The notes beneath the pieces were generated by a model that was not told where the DNA came from, searched no databases, and was given only the letters and a program-made list of their open reading frames with translations. The position numbers were made by a program, and so were the translations under genes. Shown in pieces: positions 28,481-41,280 of a stretch of 64,000 bases of DNA. Origin of the DNA: Patiria miniata (Eukaryota > Echinodermata > Asteroidea > Valvatida > Asterinidae); NCBI RefSeq assembly GCF_015706575.1, contig NW_024037050.1, positions 2,232,001 to 2,296,000 of the forward strand, written 5' to 3'. Position 1 is the stretch's first letter. The number at the start of each line of letters is the position of its first letter.

Positions 28481-31400
28481 TTATAAAGATGCTACATAAT
28501 GGGTCTCATATTTCTCATAAACGGTCTGTCTTTAAAAACAGACAGAATTGACAGTACCTGGAGTACCTAATTGTTGGTAGATACATGTACGTGCGATATA
28601 CAAGACTCCGGAATTATTATTATTATTAATTGGATCATTTGCATATATCCAAAAATCTCGGATATTGAGTCACATATAACTTTAAAACATTCAAATCACC
28701 AAGCAAAAGATATCGTCCATACATGTACTTGTCATGGGATCCAATCAGAGTACATGGAGCAATATAGACCATTCTAGGGTCTACTTCCGAGACCGAGGCT
28801 GAAGACGATTCTGGAAATAAAGTTGAGAAAGGTTAACAATCATGACATTGAATTTGAAATAACTCGCACATTTCACACATTTTTGGAGTTGAAATAAACC
28901 AGTTTTAATTCCAAGCCACAAATGGCTGCACTCCATACGTTAATTTTTCTTTTAAATTTTTTAAAGTTTATACTTATACTTTTGGTGATGGTTCATCCGT
29001 TTTCACAATAAATGGTATGACCTCATCACGGCACAATAAAAATCCTTCAATATCTTATCAATAAAATAGAAAATATCTGATTATTTTAATCAATATAGAT
29101 ACAATAATTGTTTTCCTCAATAGCCGTTTTCTTAAGTGTCACATTTGAGACTTCTGAACCGCCAATACATACAAAACATAAGTGTGTTTCTCAGTATAAA
29201 GTGACCAGAACACTACTACTGTTCAAAAATTCACTTGGGAAAAACTGCTCAACTATTAGTTGGACTTTTTTCACTTTCCATACCACTGCTTGCCTTTGGA
29301 AAAAGAAAGCAAAAATAAAAATGGCAAAATAAAACTGTCTATCAGGAGTGATACTAAACAACTTCACAAGTTACTGAAAGTTTGGCTCTTTTTGAAGTAA
29401 TTATCCATTTTGAAAGATATTCGAATGTTTTTTTGGGGGGGGGTTGGGGGGTTTGGGGGGGGGGGGAACATGCACATTCGTGGGGATACATATTTCCAGT
29501 ATGTTTAATAAATTCCTCCTGATTTCACTGACGTCTGGAATACACTATCAACGCTTCTGCATAATTGCTGATAAACAATTCTACAATTGGTGGAATTTAT
29601 TTATAAAGATAAGTTAACATTAAAATTCGAATTTTTCTTTAAAATCAGTAAATCTGAACACTGAGATTTTACATTTTAGATTTCAACTTAAGATTTGCAC
29701 AAATATTGCATTAAAATCATTTTCATTTGTAAATTAAAAACTAAAAATGGAGAAGTACATTGTACATGAATGTAGGTCCAACAAGGAAATACATGTAATG
29801 GCTCTGGATAAATTCAGACCAGTGAAGCACATACCATTGGATACCTTGTTTAGTGTTCATTGTGGGGGAATGCGCATTTTCCACTGATCTGCCAAACCAT
29901 GTACATAACCCAGAAAATGTTCCAATCCAAAAATAGCTGAAATCATTTTTTTAGAAGGCAACCAATTTTTGAAGAAAGTATTTCCCGCAACCCCCATCTG
30001 GGAAACTTATGTGTACATCTTCATTTTTTGTCGTTGAATTACCAGAAAATCTTAAAGGAAAAGAATTAATGTTCAATTAAATAGGTAAGGTTATCTTCTA
30101 TTTGACAAGAATACACCTGCTTGAAACATTTCTCCACTTCCTTTCTGCCTTTACTAACTTCCTGGGTAGTTGTGCTTGTAAGCTACCTGAATCCTTTCAC
30201 ATCGATTACTATGCTAGAACCCTATCTTGATAAGCACATTCTTAAATACTGTCGTGGGATATCAAGCACAGATACCGTTCAACCAAGTCCTTTCAAAATG
30301 AGCGTCTGTTGATTTCTGGACCGCTGCATGTATTGTACATGATGTACCGGTACGTATACATGTGCGTACATTTACAGAAAATCACGCCGACTCTCTCCTC
30401 ACAATTTTTTTTTTTTGGTTGACGAACCCGACATTAGGAACTTCCATACTGAAATTCGCATGCCAGAACTCCCTTATCAAAAGTACACTACACAGGAATG
30501 TGGAAATGAGGCCAAAACCCAACAACTGCTTTCAATCCGATATCATTACGGCCGGATCAAACTTCACGCGAATATGTGCATCAGTGCAGTTGGAATACCA
30601 CCAATTTAGCAGTTTTTTCAAGGGGTTCCAAGTTTTAGTATAATTGTTCATACTGCTCAAGACATCCCTGTTCAAATCTTTTTGGCATAATGAGTGATAA
30701 CCAGGTACGTGGCTAAGCAAAACAAACTTCCATTTGGGGCAAATTGTATCAAATGACAAACTTTCAGGTGACACGACACTATCTAACTATACTGTATGAC
30801 ATGCATGTGGGGAATAAAGTGGCTTTTTGATTATACATGTTTAAGTTGTGAGGATCATACGTTGTATTTAACAACAACAAACGAACACAGTTGGTCCTCA
30901 GGTGTGCACACGTCTCGACACGCACACATACACGAATACATGTATACACATGTAACAGATACGCTAATTTATCTCAGCCTTGGAACGCACATCAAAGTAC
31001 GCACATTAAATACATAATTTATGTTGGACTGAAGGACCTTCATCACAAATACATACATCAACTTGCATGTAGCAATAAATTTCCAGTTGATTCAGCTGCA
31101 AATGTACACAAAATTCATACATCAAAATACATATGCACTTTAAATCTTGAACAGAAAAAAAAAGTATCCGGCAAGCGCCATCTTTGCAACAACAATGCAG
31201 TGCTCGTGATGCGCTCCAGTCATTCAGAATCCGTAAAGTTTCTGCTCACAAATAAAAAAACCCTCTCAAATATACAAAAAAGGTCTCAAATTTTCTTGTC
31301 AAAGTTAATGCTAAAAGGCCGGCGTAAATCTTCCTTTCAATAATGCACAGCCTGTGTTCTGAACAATGATACAAATCTTTCAAATGCGAGTAAATACTTT

Positions 31401-33307
31401 TTAAAAAAACGCATGGCCCTTAAGTACATATACATGTTTCATTAAAGGGGCACCTGGCCCAATTCCACTCGCAGTACAAAGTGTTGTTTTTTTATATACA
31501 AAATCAACTCTCTTTGTTTCAAATTTACATAGTTAGTCAATTAACATTGCAATTTCCAGGCTTAACCATAGTGGCTATGGAAACCTGCTTATATCAATAG
31601 GCATTACAAGTTTACATGTTCCAAATATTAATTGATACCTGTACAAAAGACTACATGAATGAAGCATCCAGACTGTGGGATACCAATGACCTGTAAAGTC
31701 AACGAGTCAAGACCTAAAAATGTGTGTGACTTATTTGCTGGTGTCTGTCCTCCTTTTGCCTATCCAACTGACTGACTGTCACGCAGACACACTCACCGAG
31801 TGCTACATGTATCATATACGATTACATGTACATAACGAGACTTTCATTGAATCGCTCTGTGACCAACTTTATTGGGTTTTGCCTACTCTGATTTGCGAAT
31901 GACTGGTTTTCATTGAAATTGCCTGAAAAGAACGTGTACAGTACATTTGAGAGGTAAATACCGGTAGACCCCTCTCATAGACAGCCATCTTTGTAGGAAA
32001 ATCTGCGTGTTCAATGTTATCAGGTGCGTGTGCGCTCAATGCGCATAATGTTTTAAACACACGCGCATGATGCTTGAAATTTCTTCAAAATACGGTGCAG
32101 TGGATGCCCGTCACGAAAATTTGACGCCCAAATTGCCGATGCATGTGACAATCTGTAGGGGGTGTGACGTCATTTGAGAGAGATCTATCGACTTTGTTTT
32201 ACACAGTTGGCTCTACAGACTCATGAACTCATGCATAAACATGAGGACAGGCAACGCCCATAAATCTTCTGAAATGGTACTGATTGGTGTCCATGACAAC
32301 TCTACCTCTCCCTAAAATGAATGACATGCACTTATACATGTTTAGGTAACCAAGTCTGGGTGCTTCAAGGAAGCACTAATTAAGTTCAACTTACAAATTG
32401 TATCTTTTCTGCCCAGTAACATGAGTACATGTATAACATGAACTGTGGTCAGAAAAGTTCAAAACACACACACTCTCTGTACATTGATTTTCCGTCAAAA
32501 ACAAGCCAGATATTTTGCTCCTGTAAAAAATTGCAAAGGCCCAGCCTCGCATGGTTCGTAATTAAAGTAATAACTTGATTCAAAAGGCAGTTACATGTGT
32601 CTATACATGTATTTACGTATTTGTATAAATTCAGTGACTTTTATCCTGAGTGTTACACAACAAAATTGAAAAAAAAAGAGAAAAAAAAATCTAGAGAAAA
32701 AAGACATTACTATTTTTTTCCAGTCTTTATCTAAATGTTTAATAAAAAAAATCCAAGTTCATGGATATAGTTTCTTTATAAATGATAGAAAAAATTGTAT
32801 CAAATTCATCCATGACCACAGAAAAGAGTTGCCTGAAGGAATTCTTACAAACGGTCCCAATAACCATCCTATCAAAACCACACAAAAAAATGTTTCCTTT
32901 GCTAGTGACAAATGTCCATTTTTTTCTGTGAGCAAATGTACTTCATCATGCGCAGGTACAAAATGTACCTGTACATACATGTAAATGTGTGCATAAAAGA
33001 CTGAGTGAGTTCATGAATGTATGTCAGCATGTAATGTAGGTACACGTTGTTAAGTGTACAGTGGTTATTTTGTAGACAGAATTCATAATAACGAAATCAA
33101 TTTCTCTCAGATTTTGATGAATTTTGTTTACCATGTTTAGAATATGAGCATGTCAGGTTCAACATCTGAAATTTGCAAAAGTTTTATTTAAGTTTTAGTT
33201 GAGTTTAAAAAAAAAAAAAATACCAAAAGTGGCCAAATGTTAGATACCAGTAAAAAAATATCTGAATTGAAATCTAGTGCTCCTAGAGGTTAAAATGTAG
33301 TACCCCC
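28481..33307. other. Gene-free intergenic stretch with simple repeats
   Basis: No gene is supported in about 4.8 kb. Visible items: an ATT microsatellite at 28,615-28,630, a G-rich run at 29,433-29,466 (potential G-quadruplex), scattered TACATGTA words (30,335-30,365, 30,930-30,950, 32,425-32,435) and A/T-rich tracts at 32,668-32,705. Open frames are short and lack domains. Part of the right side may be 3' untranslated sequence of the zinc-finger gene. Confidence 0.45.
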
Positions 33308-33480
33308 TTTGATTGTACATGACTTGTATGCATATGAGATGGCACATTTTAACAGTGATGTACACGTACATGTACATGTACATTAATTGTACCAACCAAG
33401 TGTGCATGTACATGTGTATCCATGCTACAAGTACAGTACATGAATGGATACATGTACAATGTACATGTACATATGTATAT
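33308..33480. repeat. TACATG-rich simple repeat
   Basis: TACATG and its own complement CATGTA recur many times (GTACACGTACATGTACATGT, CATGTACATGTGTATCCATG and others). The hexamer is part of a self-complementary string, so both strands read alike. Similar arrays are at 38,815-38,930, 41,690-42,035, 43,560-43,600 and 57,000-57,125. Confidence 0.7.
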
Positions 33481-34496
33481 GACAGTGCAACCGTAATGTT
33501 ATCCAATTCTAAAAAACCCTCAAACCTTTTCTAATGCTGAAACCCATTCGCATAAAAAAGAGCTTCTCTTCCTACATGTATACCAAGCTACATGTATTTC
33601 TCTCTCAGCAAACTCACTTCCTGGTTACAAAAAACAATTGATTCTGGAGTAAAACCATTTTTTTCCCTCTGTATTTTGAGAAGCACTGATTATCAAGGCA
33701 TTTTATCGCTATAAAATGGATAGTAAGGAAAAAATGTAATCGCTGTATAAAAGGCTTTCAAACTCTTGCGTAAACAAAAATATATAAGTACCAGTTTTAA
33801 AATTTCCTCTATACACAATTTCACTTCATGTTTTACATCAATAGATACAATGCATTTCTCTTCCAATCGTGCCAGGTGCCAGCATCAAGTAATCATTACA
33901 TCAATCATGCCAGAAACAAAACCAAAATGATTGACTTAACACTTCTGTGCGAGACCTAAAAACATGTATTTAAACCCTAGGCTTTTCTAAAATGGGTGAA
34001 TAAAAAGCAACATTCCAAAAAAAGCGACAAGAACAAAAAGACTAATTCGCAAACACTGATGTGATGTAGGACTATCTGGTTAATAGCATTGTTGTTTGTG
34101 TGGGAAGCACAAAAGGTTCACTTAAACAAGTGCATATTGACAAACACCGTGAAGTAACACATTTCTCCACAATCAATCCACCTTAAAACCCTTCTTAACA
34201 GCCAAGACAAAATCGGTCACCAAAGTTTTGCATTTGTGTGACTTTTTGAAGATGGAGGTCAAATGGGCAGCCCTCAGAAAGCAAGACATGTCAATGCATC
34301 AACCAATGACTGCCAACCAAAAACAATCTTGGAAATGATCTCTTGGACTCCTTTGACATCTTTACCGATGACAACTGCCTCAAAAGAGACCATCAACATT
34401 TCGTCAACTTGTGTAGGTAAGGCGGCTTTACCTACATGTACGGCAGATACGCAACAGCAAGCCAAAATAAAAAGACATCCAGTCCCTCGCATCTCT
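33481..34496 (-). other. Probable 3' untranslated region of the zinc-finger gene
   Basis: AT-rich sequence directly after the stop codon of the zinc-finger gene as read on the minus strand. No repeat element is seen. Minus-strand AATAAA words occur at several places (for example near 33,183-33,189), so the end of the transcript cannot be fixed. Confidence 0.4.
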
Positions 34497-37007
34497 TCAA
34501 CCTGATGATGGGGAGTCATTGGGCTCATTTGCTTCCACTACCGTCAAAGCAGCAGCTGCTTCTGGAAGCCCATTTAGACTGCCTTGGCTGCTGTGGTTCC
34601 TCTGCAAGCCGTGCTTTCGTTGCTTGTGCTCCTGCAGCTCTGAGGCTGTTTTGAAGCGGCGCTTCTTGCACAAGTCGCACTTGTACGCCTTCCAGCCAGT
34701 TAGAGAGAAGTAGTCAAAGCTTCCGTCAGCATTGTAGCTGTGCTTGATCTTCTCCTCCTCATCATGGTCTAGCTTCCTCTTACGTTCGGGAATCTCCCGG
34801 TAGATGTTGAAGGTTGACTTGCGGCTGCGTCGCTGGCCGAGACCTTCTCCATCCATAGGGTCATCTGGCGATTCCGACCGGTCATTGCCCTCGACCCAAG
34901 GTAGCAGGTGCCGATCCCCAGGGGTGTACAGACCCTGTGCGACTCCCATGGCCTCATGGACCTGCCTTGTTATGTCCTTAGCTAGATCTTGGTTGGACTC
35001 ACCCCCTTCACCTTGCTTGGGTCTCACGACCTTTCCATCAATCAGGACTATGCCATTGGGACCATTGACCATCTCACCTCTTGCTGCAGGGTCTCTGTCT
35101 GAAGGTCCACTGTACTCTACACCATGTCGTTGGTCGACACCAGCTGAGGCGTTTGGAGAAATCTGGCTAGCATCAAACTTATCTTTCCAAGCCATGGGAT
35201 AAGGTGGCATGTGGGAGGGAAAGGGTCCTTGATGCTGGAAGGGATGGTCAGGGTGATGACGGGGTACCCAGGCCGATGCTCTCTGCCTCTCAAAGCTCAT
35301 CATTTCTGCTCCCTCTGGATGAGGCACCATTCCGCGAGGAGGAATGCCATGTGAAGGCATCAAACCCGCAGGTGGTACATCGCAAGACAAAGTGCTTACA
35401 CTGATGGAGTTTCGCCTATACTTACGACCGTTGTTGTTGCGTAGGTAACGGTAGAGAAAAGACTCTTCGACTGGTTGGTTTGGGCCAGGCTGACCATTCT
35501 CTTCTTGCCTCATCCGAAATGGGCGTGGTGGGCCATCCAAGGGGCCAGGACCAGCCATCCTTGGACCCTGGTTATAGTACCTCATATGCTTGGGCTCCCC
35601 CTCAATGGAGTAGGGCTGGTAGACTAACCCTGGATACTGATGATGATGAAGCACTGGAGGTACTTGGGGATTGCCTGGAGGCAATCTATGATGCACGGCA
35701 GAAGGATGGACTGTCTCTGTAGCAGATGCTTCGGCGTGTCCGTCAGCTGCCTTAATGGGAGAGCCATCGGGATGTGTGCTTTTCTGGTATCCCTGCATGT
35801 CTCCCTCGCTGATGCTATAACTACGTACCCTTCCCGATCGCATCATAGGCACTGCCACACTGCTGACTGGTAAGCCTGGATCTTGGCCTGATCCTGTTGT
35901 TGATGGGGGCAGCTGCCTTTCAACTCGTTGCATCCTGCTGCTGACAAGATCCCTCAGTGTTGGTCGGAAATCTGCATTCCCCTCTGATGATTTGGAATTT
36001 GACAAATACTCCCCAGAAGGTCTCCCAATACCACCAGAAAAGCTACGGCTAAAATTCTCTCGCCGCATAGCTTCTGCTGCACCACAAGGTATGGACACAG
36101 TGGATATTTCATTCTGCTCCTGTGAAGTAGACTTGTCCTCCGACACCACCCTCAGTTGAGGTGAGCTTCTGGGACTCTCTTCCACTACATTTTGCCGAAC
36201 CAAACGAGGTGGCCTTCTATCCAGGGACCTCCCACTTATGTACGACCTATTTACACCCAGTAAATTGTGGCTCTCGGAAGTTTTACCTGTATCAAAAGAT
36301 TTACTCTTTTCGACAGGTTTACCTCTACCTTCCTTGTCATTTGTATCCTCCACTGGCCTACTAATTTCTGAATTCCCCTCTTTTTGCCTTGGTCCATGTT
36401 CACTATCAGCACTACCTGGAGTTGCTTTCGGAATCTTTTGAGCAATGGAATTTCTCTCAGAGTTGGTTTTGTCCTCCTCTACACTGCCATCCTGCAAAGC
36501 ACTGCCAGAACCTGGTGTGTCAAAGGAGCGGCTCATCCTGAAAGGGGTATTGACTGCACCGTCTTCACTCAAGGAGTTCTCTGTCAGGGACCAGCGGCGC
36601 ATGTAGGATCTTGGGTCGTGCCGGCTTCTTCCAAGGTAGGGCCTTGCCTTCTGCCCAGGTTGTGGTTGGGTACTCCTGACAGGGCTGATGGGCTCTGTCT
36701 TTATGTAGGACTGACAGTACGTGTTGCCAATGGTGACGCGAAGTTCTGAGCTGGGAGCCTGAGATGCGGACAATGATGGTGGCCGCTGAGTGGGGGGTGC
36801 TTCCGGCTGCCCTGGCCTGGTGATTACTGCCTCGCAGTCAATGATTTCTGGGCTGCTGTTGGCCTGGTTGGAGCTGCTGGGATGGCAGGAGCTACTGTGA
36901 GACTGCACCTGCTCCTGTCTGGTGTCTCCAGCGATAGATGGGGGTTTGCTTACTCTACAGGTACCTCCCTCTCCTTGTGCAACACCTAATTCTGCAGCAG
37001 TATGCTC
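34497..37007 (-). CDS. C2H2 zinc-finger protein, last coding exon
   Basis: One 2.5-kb exon on the minus strand, from an acceptor CCCATTGTAG at 37,008-37,017 to TGA at 34,497-34,499, phase 0, 836 codons. Most of it is Ser/Pro/Gly/Arg-rich and probably disordered. Near the end NADGSFDYFSLTGWKAYK leads into one C2H2 finger, C-D-L-C then 13 residues and H-K-Q-R-K-H, about 60 residues from the C-terminus. A basic patch (IPERKRKLDHDEEEKIKH) just before it could be a nuclear signal. With exon 1 the protein is about 1,023 residues. Such proteins usually act in the nucleus on DNA or chromatin. I do not recognise the orthologue. Long, uninterrupted frame and matching splice phase make the gene secure. 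Confidence 0.88.
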   Translation of the reverse strand, partial: EHTAAELGVAQGEGGTCRVSKPPSIAGDTRQEQVQSHSSSCHPSSSNQANSSPEIIDCEAVITRPGQPEAPPTQRPPSLSASQAPSSELRVTIGNTYCQSYIKTEPISPVRSTQPQPGQKARPYLGRSRHDPRSYMRRWSLTENSLSEDGAVNTPFRMSRSFDTPGSGSALQDGSVEEDKTNSERNSIAQKIPKATPGSADSEHGPRQKEGNSEISRPVEDTNDKEGRGKPVEKSKSFDTGKTSESHNLLGVNRSYISGRSLDRRPPRLVRQNVVEESPRSSPQLRVVSEDKSTSQEQNEISTVSIPCGAAEAMRRENFSRSFSGGIGRPSGEYLSNSKSSEGNADFRPTLRDLVSSRMQRVERQLPPSTTGSGQDPGLPVSSVAVPMMRSGRVRSYSISEGDMQGYQKSTHPDGSPIKAADGHAEASATETVHPSAVHHRLPPGNPQVPPVLHHHQYPGLVYQPYSIEGEPKHMRYYNQGPRMAGPGPLDGPPRPFRMRQEENGQPGPNQPVEESFLYRYLRNNNGRKYRRNSISVSTLSCDVPPAGLMPSHGIPPRGMVPHPEGAEMMSFERQRASAWVPRHHPDHPFQHQGPFPSHMPPYPMAWKDKFDASQISPNASAGVDQRHGVEYSGPSDRDPAARGEMVNGPNGIVLIDGKVVRPKQGEGGESNQDLAKDITRQVHEAMGVAQGLYTPGDRHLLPWVEGNDRSESPDDPMDGEGLGQRRSRKSTFNIYREIPERKRKLDHDEEEKIKHSYNADGSFDYFSLTGWKAYKCDLCKKRRFKTASELQEHKQRKHGLQRNHSSQGSLNGLPEAAAALTVVEANEPNDSPSSG

Positions 37008-37656
37008 CTACAATGGGACAAAAAAATTCAAAATATACAGTGTTTAAAGTGGATTTGAGGAATATTTCAATGAGCACACAACTAAAATTAAAAGAAATAA
37101 TTCCCTGAGATGAAAAATGCTTCTGTTAACAATTTTCAAATTTAAATTTTAACACCTGGATGACAAACGTGATATCATTGGTTTTACAAAAAACTTTGAT
37201 ATTCATGATGCAATGGAGTTAAATCTGACAACCCTTCACTCCTGAATCCAACAAAATCTTAATTAACAAATATCTTTTGGATTGTGCTGACTCGAGCAGT
37301 GAAAAACAGATCTTTTGTTCTAACTGTTGGATCCTGTAGGATTCAGCAGGCTGCTTACTTCAATCTCTCTTAGATATTTATGGACAGAGAATTGTTATCA
37401 TAAAATCATTATCTTGCAGCAAGGTTTACGAAGTTTTTTATCACTTATAAAGTGCAAAAGGTGTATGTGTGTCAGTGTGTTAACAAGTTGATTCCCTGCA
37501 AAGCGTGTTCCTCGCCCTGCAACAGGTGGCACAGCCACCTTCCCACAAAGAGGGCCACACAGCCTCATCTTTTGATTGGCATGATTTACCGGAACTTCAT
37601 TTAAATGTTGTGGAATCTCACACAATTAGTAAGCACACAAAAAAAACCTCACTTAC
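37008..37656. other. Intron of the zinc-finger gene
   Basis: A 649-base intron with donor ATG|GTAAGTGAG (minus strand, at 37,656) and acceptor CATTGTAG at 37,008. It is AT-rich at the acceptor side and free of obvious repeats, unlike the UBE2V introns. Confidence 0.75.
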
Positions 37657-38217
37657 CATGGAATCTACTTGAGGTGGACTACTGTGGGTTGCGTTCGCTA
37701 GATTGGCCAGGTTACCAGTGCTGGATGTCACTCGTCCATTCCTAGTCTCCTCTCCAGTCGTCTCTTCCATCATCTGCTGTTGTATCCTCTCCTCTCCCTC
37801 AGCTGTCCCCATCATCATCCTCAAGCTGGCCGGAGGTGATGATGGGTAACTGGATGGCACAGCGGTGTCCCCGAAGCAGACCGCAATGCTCTTGGTGCCA
37901 TGGGCCGAGTCCAGGTGGCTAGCCAGCTGGGCCCGATCCTCGAAGACGAACAGGCACTGCTTGCAGAGGAAGCACCTGCGAGGGAAGTGCACCTCAGACA
38001 TGTGGCTGGCAATGACGTGCTCCAGAGGGCTGCAGAAAGTGCAGAGACGGCATTTGAAGACCCGCAGGACCTCAATGTAGCCACTGAAGTGCTGGAACTG
38101 GGAGTCGATGACAGTGACTTCGGCAAAGGAGCCTTGGCTGCCTGGGGCGCTGCCACCGCTGCTGTCTCCACAGCCAGTGCTGCTGCCGCTCTCGCTCCTA
38201 CCGATCTGCTCAGCCAT
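37657..38217 (-). CDS. C2H2 zinc-finger protein, first coding exon
   Basis: The start is the ATG at 38,217-38,215 in strong context (GCCATGG), giving MAEQIGRSESGSSTG. The 187 residues hold a Ser/Gly-rich start (about 8-30) and two adjacent C2H2 fingers: C56-x2-C59-x12-H72-x4-H77 (FKCRLCTFCSPLEH) and C85-x2-C88-x12-H101-x4-H106 (CFLCKQCLFVFEDR). An extra cysteine at 82 and one at 62 lie nearby. A Ser/Pro and Met/Gln/Glu-rich tail leads to the donor at 37,656. Upstream, TTAAATTTCAG at 38,320-38,330 suggests a 5' untranslated exon start at 38,319, so a further upstream exon and the promoter are not located. The frame continues without break into the next exon. Confidence 0.85.
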
Positions 38218-38814
38218 GGCTATGGATTCGTTGGCCAAGTCAACATTGACAGCTTGGTGTTGTCAACCATTTGTCTGCATTCTGGTTGTGAAGTGGGGGC
38301 CTGCCAAGTGCTTCGTGACCTGAAATTTAAGCAGAAGAAGATTGATGGGTCTGTTTTCAACTTTCAAAATACAGTACAATGCTAACTGGCTGTTTATCAG
38401 AGGTTCAAAAGCTTTGGCACGATCACTGTAAATTAAAATTTCAGTTGACACCAAACACATCACTGAACATTTAAAGATTAACACTTTTTATATTTTCATT
38501 ATTTACAGCGTTGTCTGTAAATACATGTACATACTTTCAGAAACGTTTACCCAAATGTTGTTCAAGTACATGTGCCCATGAATGCATGATAGTGGCTGGG
38601 CTTTACATGCACATGTACATTTTTGTACCTTCCATGTACCTTCCTTCATACATGTACATGTACATACCCTGCAAATTCTGAAGGATCAGGAAGGATTACC
38701 GTAAACATCCTTTTGAACTGTACTTGTACATTTTCCATTTGATGAAAAAATGGTGTTGTGTTTTCTCTGTGTGCTAGCACACTGTTATAATTTAATGAGA
38801 CCTTCAGTAATTAA

Positions 38815-38930
38815 AGTACATGTACATGTACATGTTTATGTATTAGTATCTACATGTACATGTACCATTGAGCCCTTTCTGTTCCTGATGGGGGTACGTA
38901 CTGCGTGTACGTACACGTACGTACCGGTAT
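38815..38930. repeat. TACATG/TACGTA simple repeat
   Basis: Strings such as GTACATGTACATGTACATGT and CGTACACGTACGTACCGGTA run through this stretch, upstream of the zinc-finger gene. The flanks from 38,320 to 39,290 hold no other feature I can support. Confidence 0.65.
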
Positions 38931-39291
38931 ATTTAAGGTCAATATACTTTGGCTACACAATTAAACTTGTTTGTACATGCAAACATACATTTAATGTTGA
39001 AGCTTTGTTTCATCTTTTCCTCACTAATGATCAGAAACCCTATGTACAGTGTACACTCCATAATGAGTTGCTTGACCGCTAAGCGGACGCTCGACTGCTA
39101 AGCGGTTGCTTGAGCTCCTCTGCAAAACAGTCCCTCTACACATAATATTTGAGGCTGACAGTACCAACTTAAAATAAAGGAAATTGAAGTCATATTCATG
39201 TTCATATACATTGTACTATTCACTGCATACATCAACCCATGTTCCAAGCCATGCCCTACCGGTATATATCACCATGCGTCTCGTGGACTGA

Positions 39292-39932
39292 GCAACCATT
39301 AGCCCAGGTTGGACGACGTCTTCATTGCATTACGACCGACATCCAGGGTATTTATTCTACTACCAAAGTGAAACAAATTTTAACACATTTTTACCTGATT
39401 GAGGAAGCATACATTTTGTTTATTCCTTGTGTCCAGAATTATGCATACATGCATATGCTTCGTTCAGAAAGGGTAAATATGCCCGGTGTGTCTGTGGGCG
39501 ACGTGTTTACCGAAAACAAATTGCAGATCCATGCTTTCGTCAAAAACATTCTTAGTATGAACTCCCCGTGTGAAGACTTAGGTGCCCGTATGCACCAGAG
39601 TTTCTATGCCATGTATGCGGGGCATGCATGCACGGGCACATGTAAGTCTTCACACGAGAAATTCAGACAGGATGTTTACAACAAAAAGCGTGGATCAGCA
39701 ATTTATTTTCGGTAAACACGCCGCCCACAGACATATTTACCTTTTCTACATGTAAATCCAGCATTCTAGCATAACTCTGACACACGGAATATGTAAACGA
39801 AATTTCAGCTTCCTCCATCAGGTAAAAATATGAAAAACATGTGTTATAACTTTTTTCGCTTTGGCAGCAGACGTTCATACCCTGGACTCCGTCGCGTGTA
39901 CACAACGGAGACCAACCTGGGCTAAGCAACTA
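39292..39932. mobile_element. Inverted-repeat MITE, ~630 bp
   Basis: The element is 39,299-39,925 with inverted ends TTAGCCCAGGTTGG. The arms are about 300 bases each, with moderate divergence (GTTTACCGAAAACAAATTGC, GTGAAGACTTA, CTGTGGGCG...). They meet in a short centre around GCATGCATGC. Flanks GCAACCA and GCAACTA suggest a 7-8 base target duplication with one change. The longest frame (39,239-39,715) is a by-product of the arm and has no domain. Confidence 0.75.
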
Positions 39933-40954
39933 CATGTATGTGCAAACACCAGCAGCAATATGAAAAACTCACACTTGCTCAATTGTTACGAATCCAAGTT
40001 TGAATTTTGGTATACATGTTACTACATGAAAACAGAAACGAAAAATCCCAATTTTGTGAAATTACTCACTGAAATCTTCAGTTTTTAGGTCATTACAAAA
40101 AGGTATGTACATTGTATACATGTACATTGTATATTATCAATAATTTGCATTTGTACAATGCATTACATGTGTACATGTACTATGCATGTTTTTAGGCCAA
40201 AAAAACCACATACCTCTGCTTTTGGTTACCCGAAGTTTTTATCGGCAAGTATACAAAAAAAAATTCTGTCTTCACAAAAATGCTTAGAACTCAACAACCT
40301 TTATGTCAAAAATGCTTGTAAACATATTTCTGCTGTCCATATTTGTTTGTTTGCCTACTTACAATCGCTATTTTCGGAACAAAACCTGAGTTTTTTTTTT
40401 TCCACCATGCGTTCAGCAAGGCTTCGCAGTGGTGAAAGCACATCCAAACATGTGCGTCATGCATGCAGCAATGTTAGACTGGTTCACCCTGTGCACTGAA
40501 ATGGCCAAAGTCAATGACCGAAATCAGTCTATGGCCGACATAATGTAACAGGTCAAATTTCACATCTTAAAAATGCCAAAAAAACATCAATGAAGAACGA
40601 ATATTTCTGCAAGTTAATTCACAGAACGTGATCTCTTTTTCTGTGTAGGCCCCTATGTATTTTTCTTTTAATGTATTTATTTCGAGGTTGTACCGCTCGT
40701 ACTTGAGGTGATACAGCGTAGCGTGTTTTCTCAAAATGTTCTACTTCGGCACGTGGTTCGTTGCCCGCTACACAGTGCAGTCACGCACACTAATACTGCG
40801 CGATATATGGCCAGTACTGACCAGTGGCCATCGTGACTAGTGTTGTGCATGGTGGTGTAGTAAGTAAAAGTAAGTAGAGTCTGTCGCGAGCCAATGTGGC
40901 TCATCAGGCCCGTGTTTATCTCCGGTTTCAGTAGCATGAAACGACTGAGAATAT
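39933..40954. other. Gene-free stretch
   Basis: I see short frames only, TACATG words at 40,110-40,190, and a T-run at 40,390-40,400. Nothing else can be supported. Confidence 0.45.
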
Positions 40955-41166
40955 TTCTACTCCCCCTGGATGAGATGCTACATGTAGTCCATCGCAGGTT
41001 ACTCCCCAGCTAATGCCGGTACCCATTTATACTCCTGGGTGGAGAGGGGCAAGTGGGGGTGAAGTGGCTTGCCGAAGGACACAACATATGACCAGCAGCT
41101 GAATTCGAACCCCGGACACTCTGATCATGAGTCACAAACCCTAACCACTAGGCCACACACTCCCCC
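40955..41166 (-). mobile_element. tRNA-derived SINE with conserved body
   Basis: Read on the minus strand: a tRNA-like A box in GTGGCCTAGTGGTTAGGGTT and a B box GGGTTCGAATTC (41,101-41,111), then TTGTGTCCTTCGGCAAGCCA, CACCCAGGAGTATAAATGGG and ACCTGCGATGGACTACATG. The CACCCAGG..ATGGGTACC..CTGGGGAGTAACCTGCGATGGACT body recurs in SINEs of many marine invertebrates. I cannot verify a family name. The copy looks close to full length. Confidence 0.75.
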
Positions 41167-41280
41167 TGTGTGGTAGTGTACACACCTTAAATTCTTTTTA
41201 AGAATCTTCGACCTTGAATAAGGGAATAAATGTGTGCTTGGGAGGTGTTTAACACTCTGTTTAAGACAAGTTGGGGTCTG

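Noticed and set aside
39239-39715. 158-residue plus-strand frame
   Set aside because: It runs through an arm of the MITE at 39,299-39,925 and has no domain.
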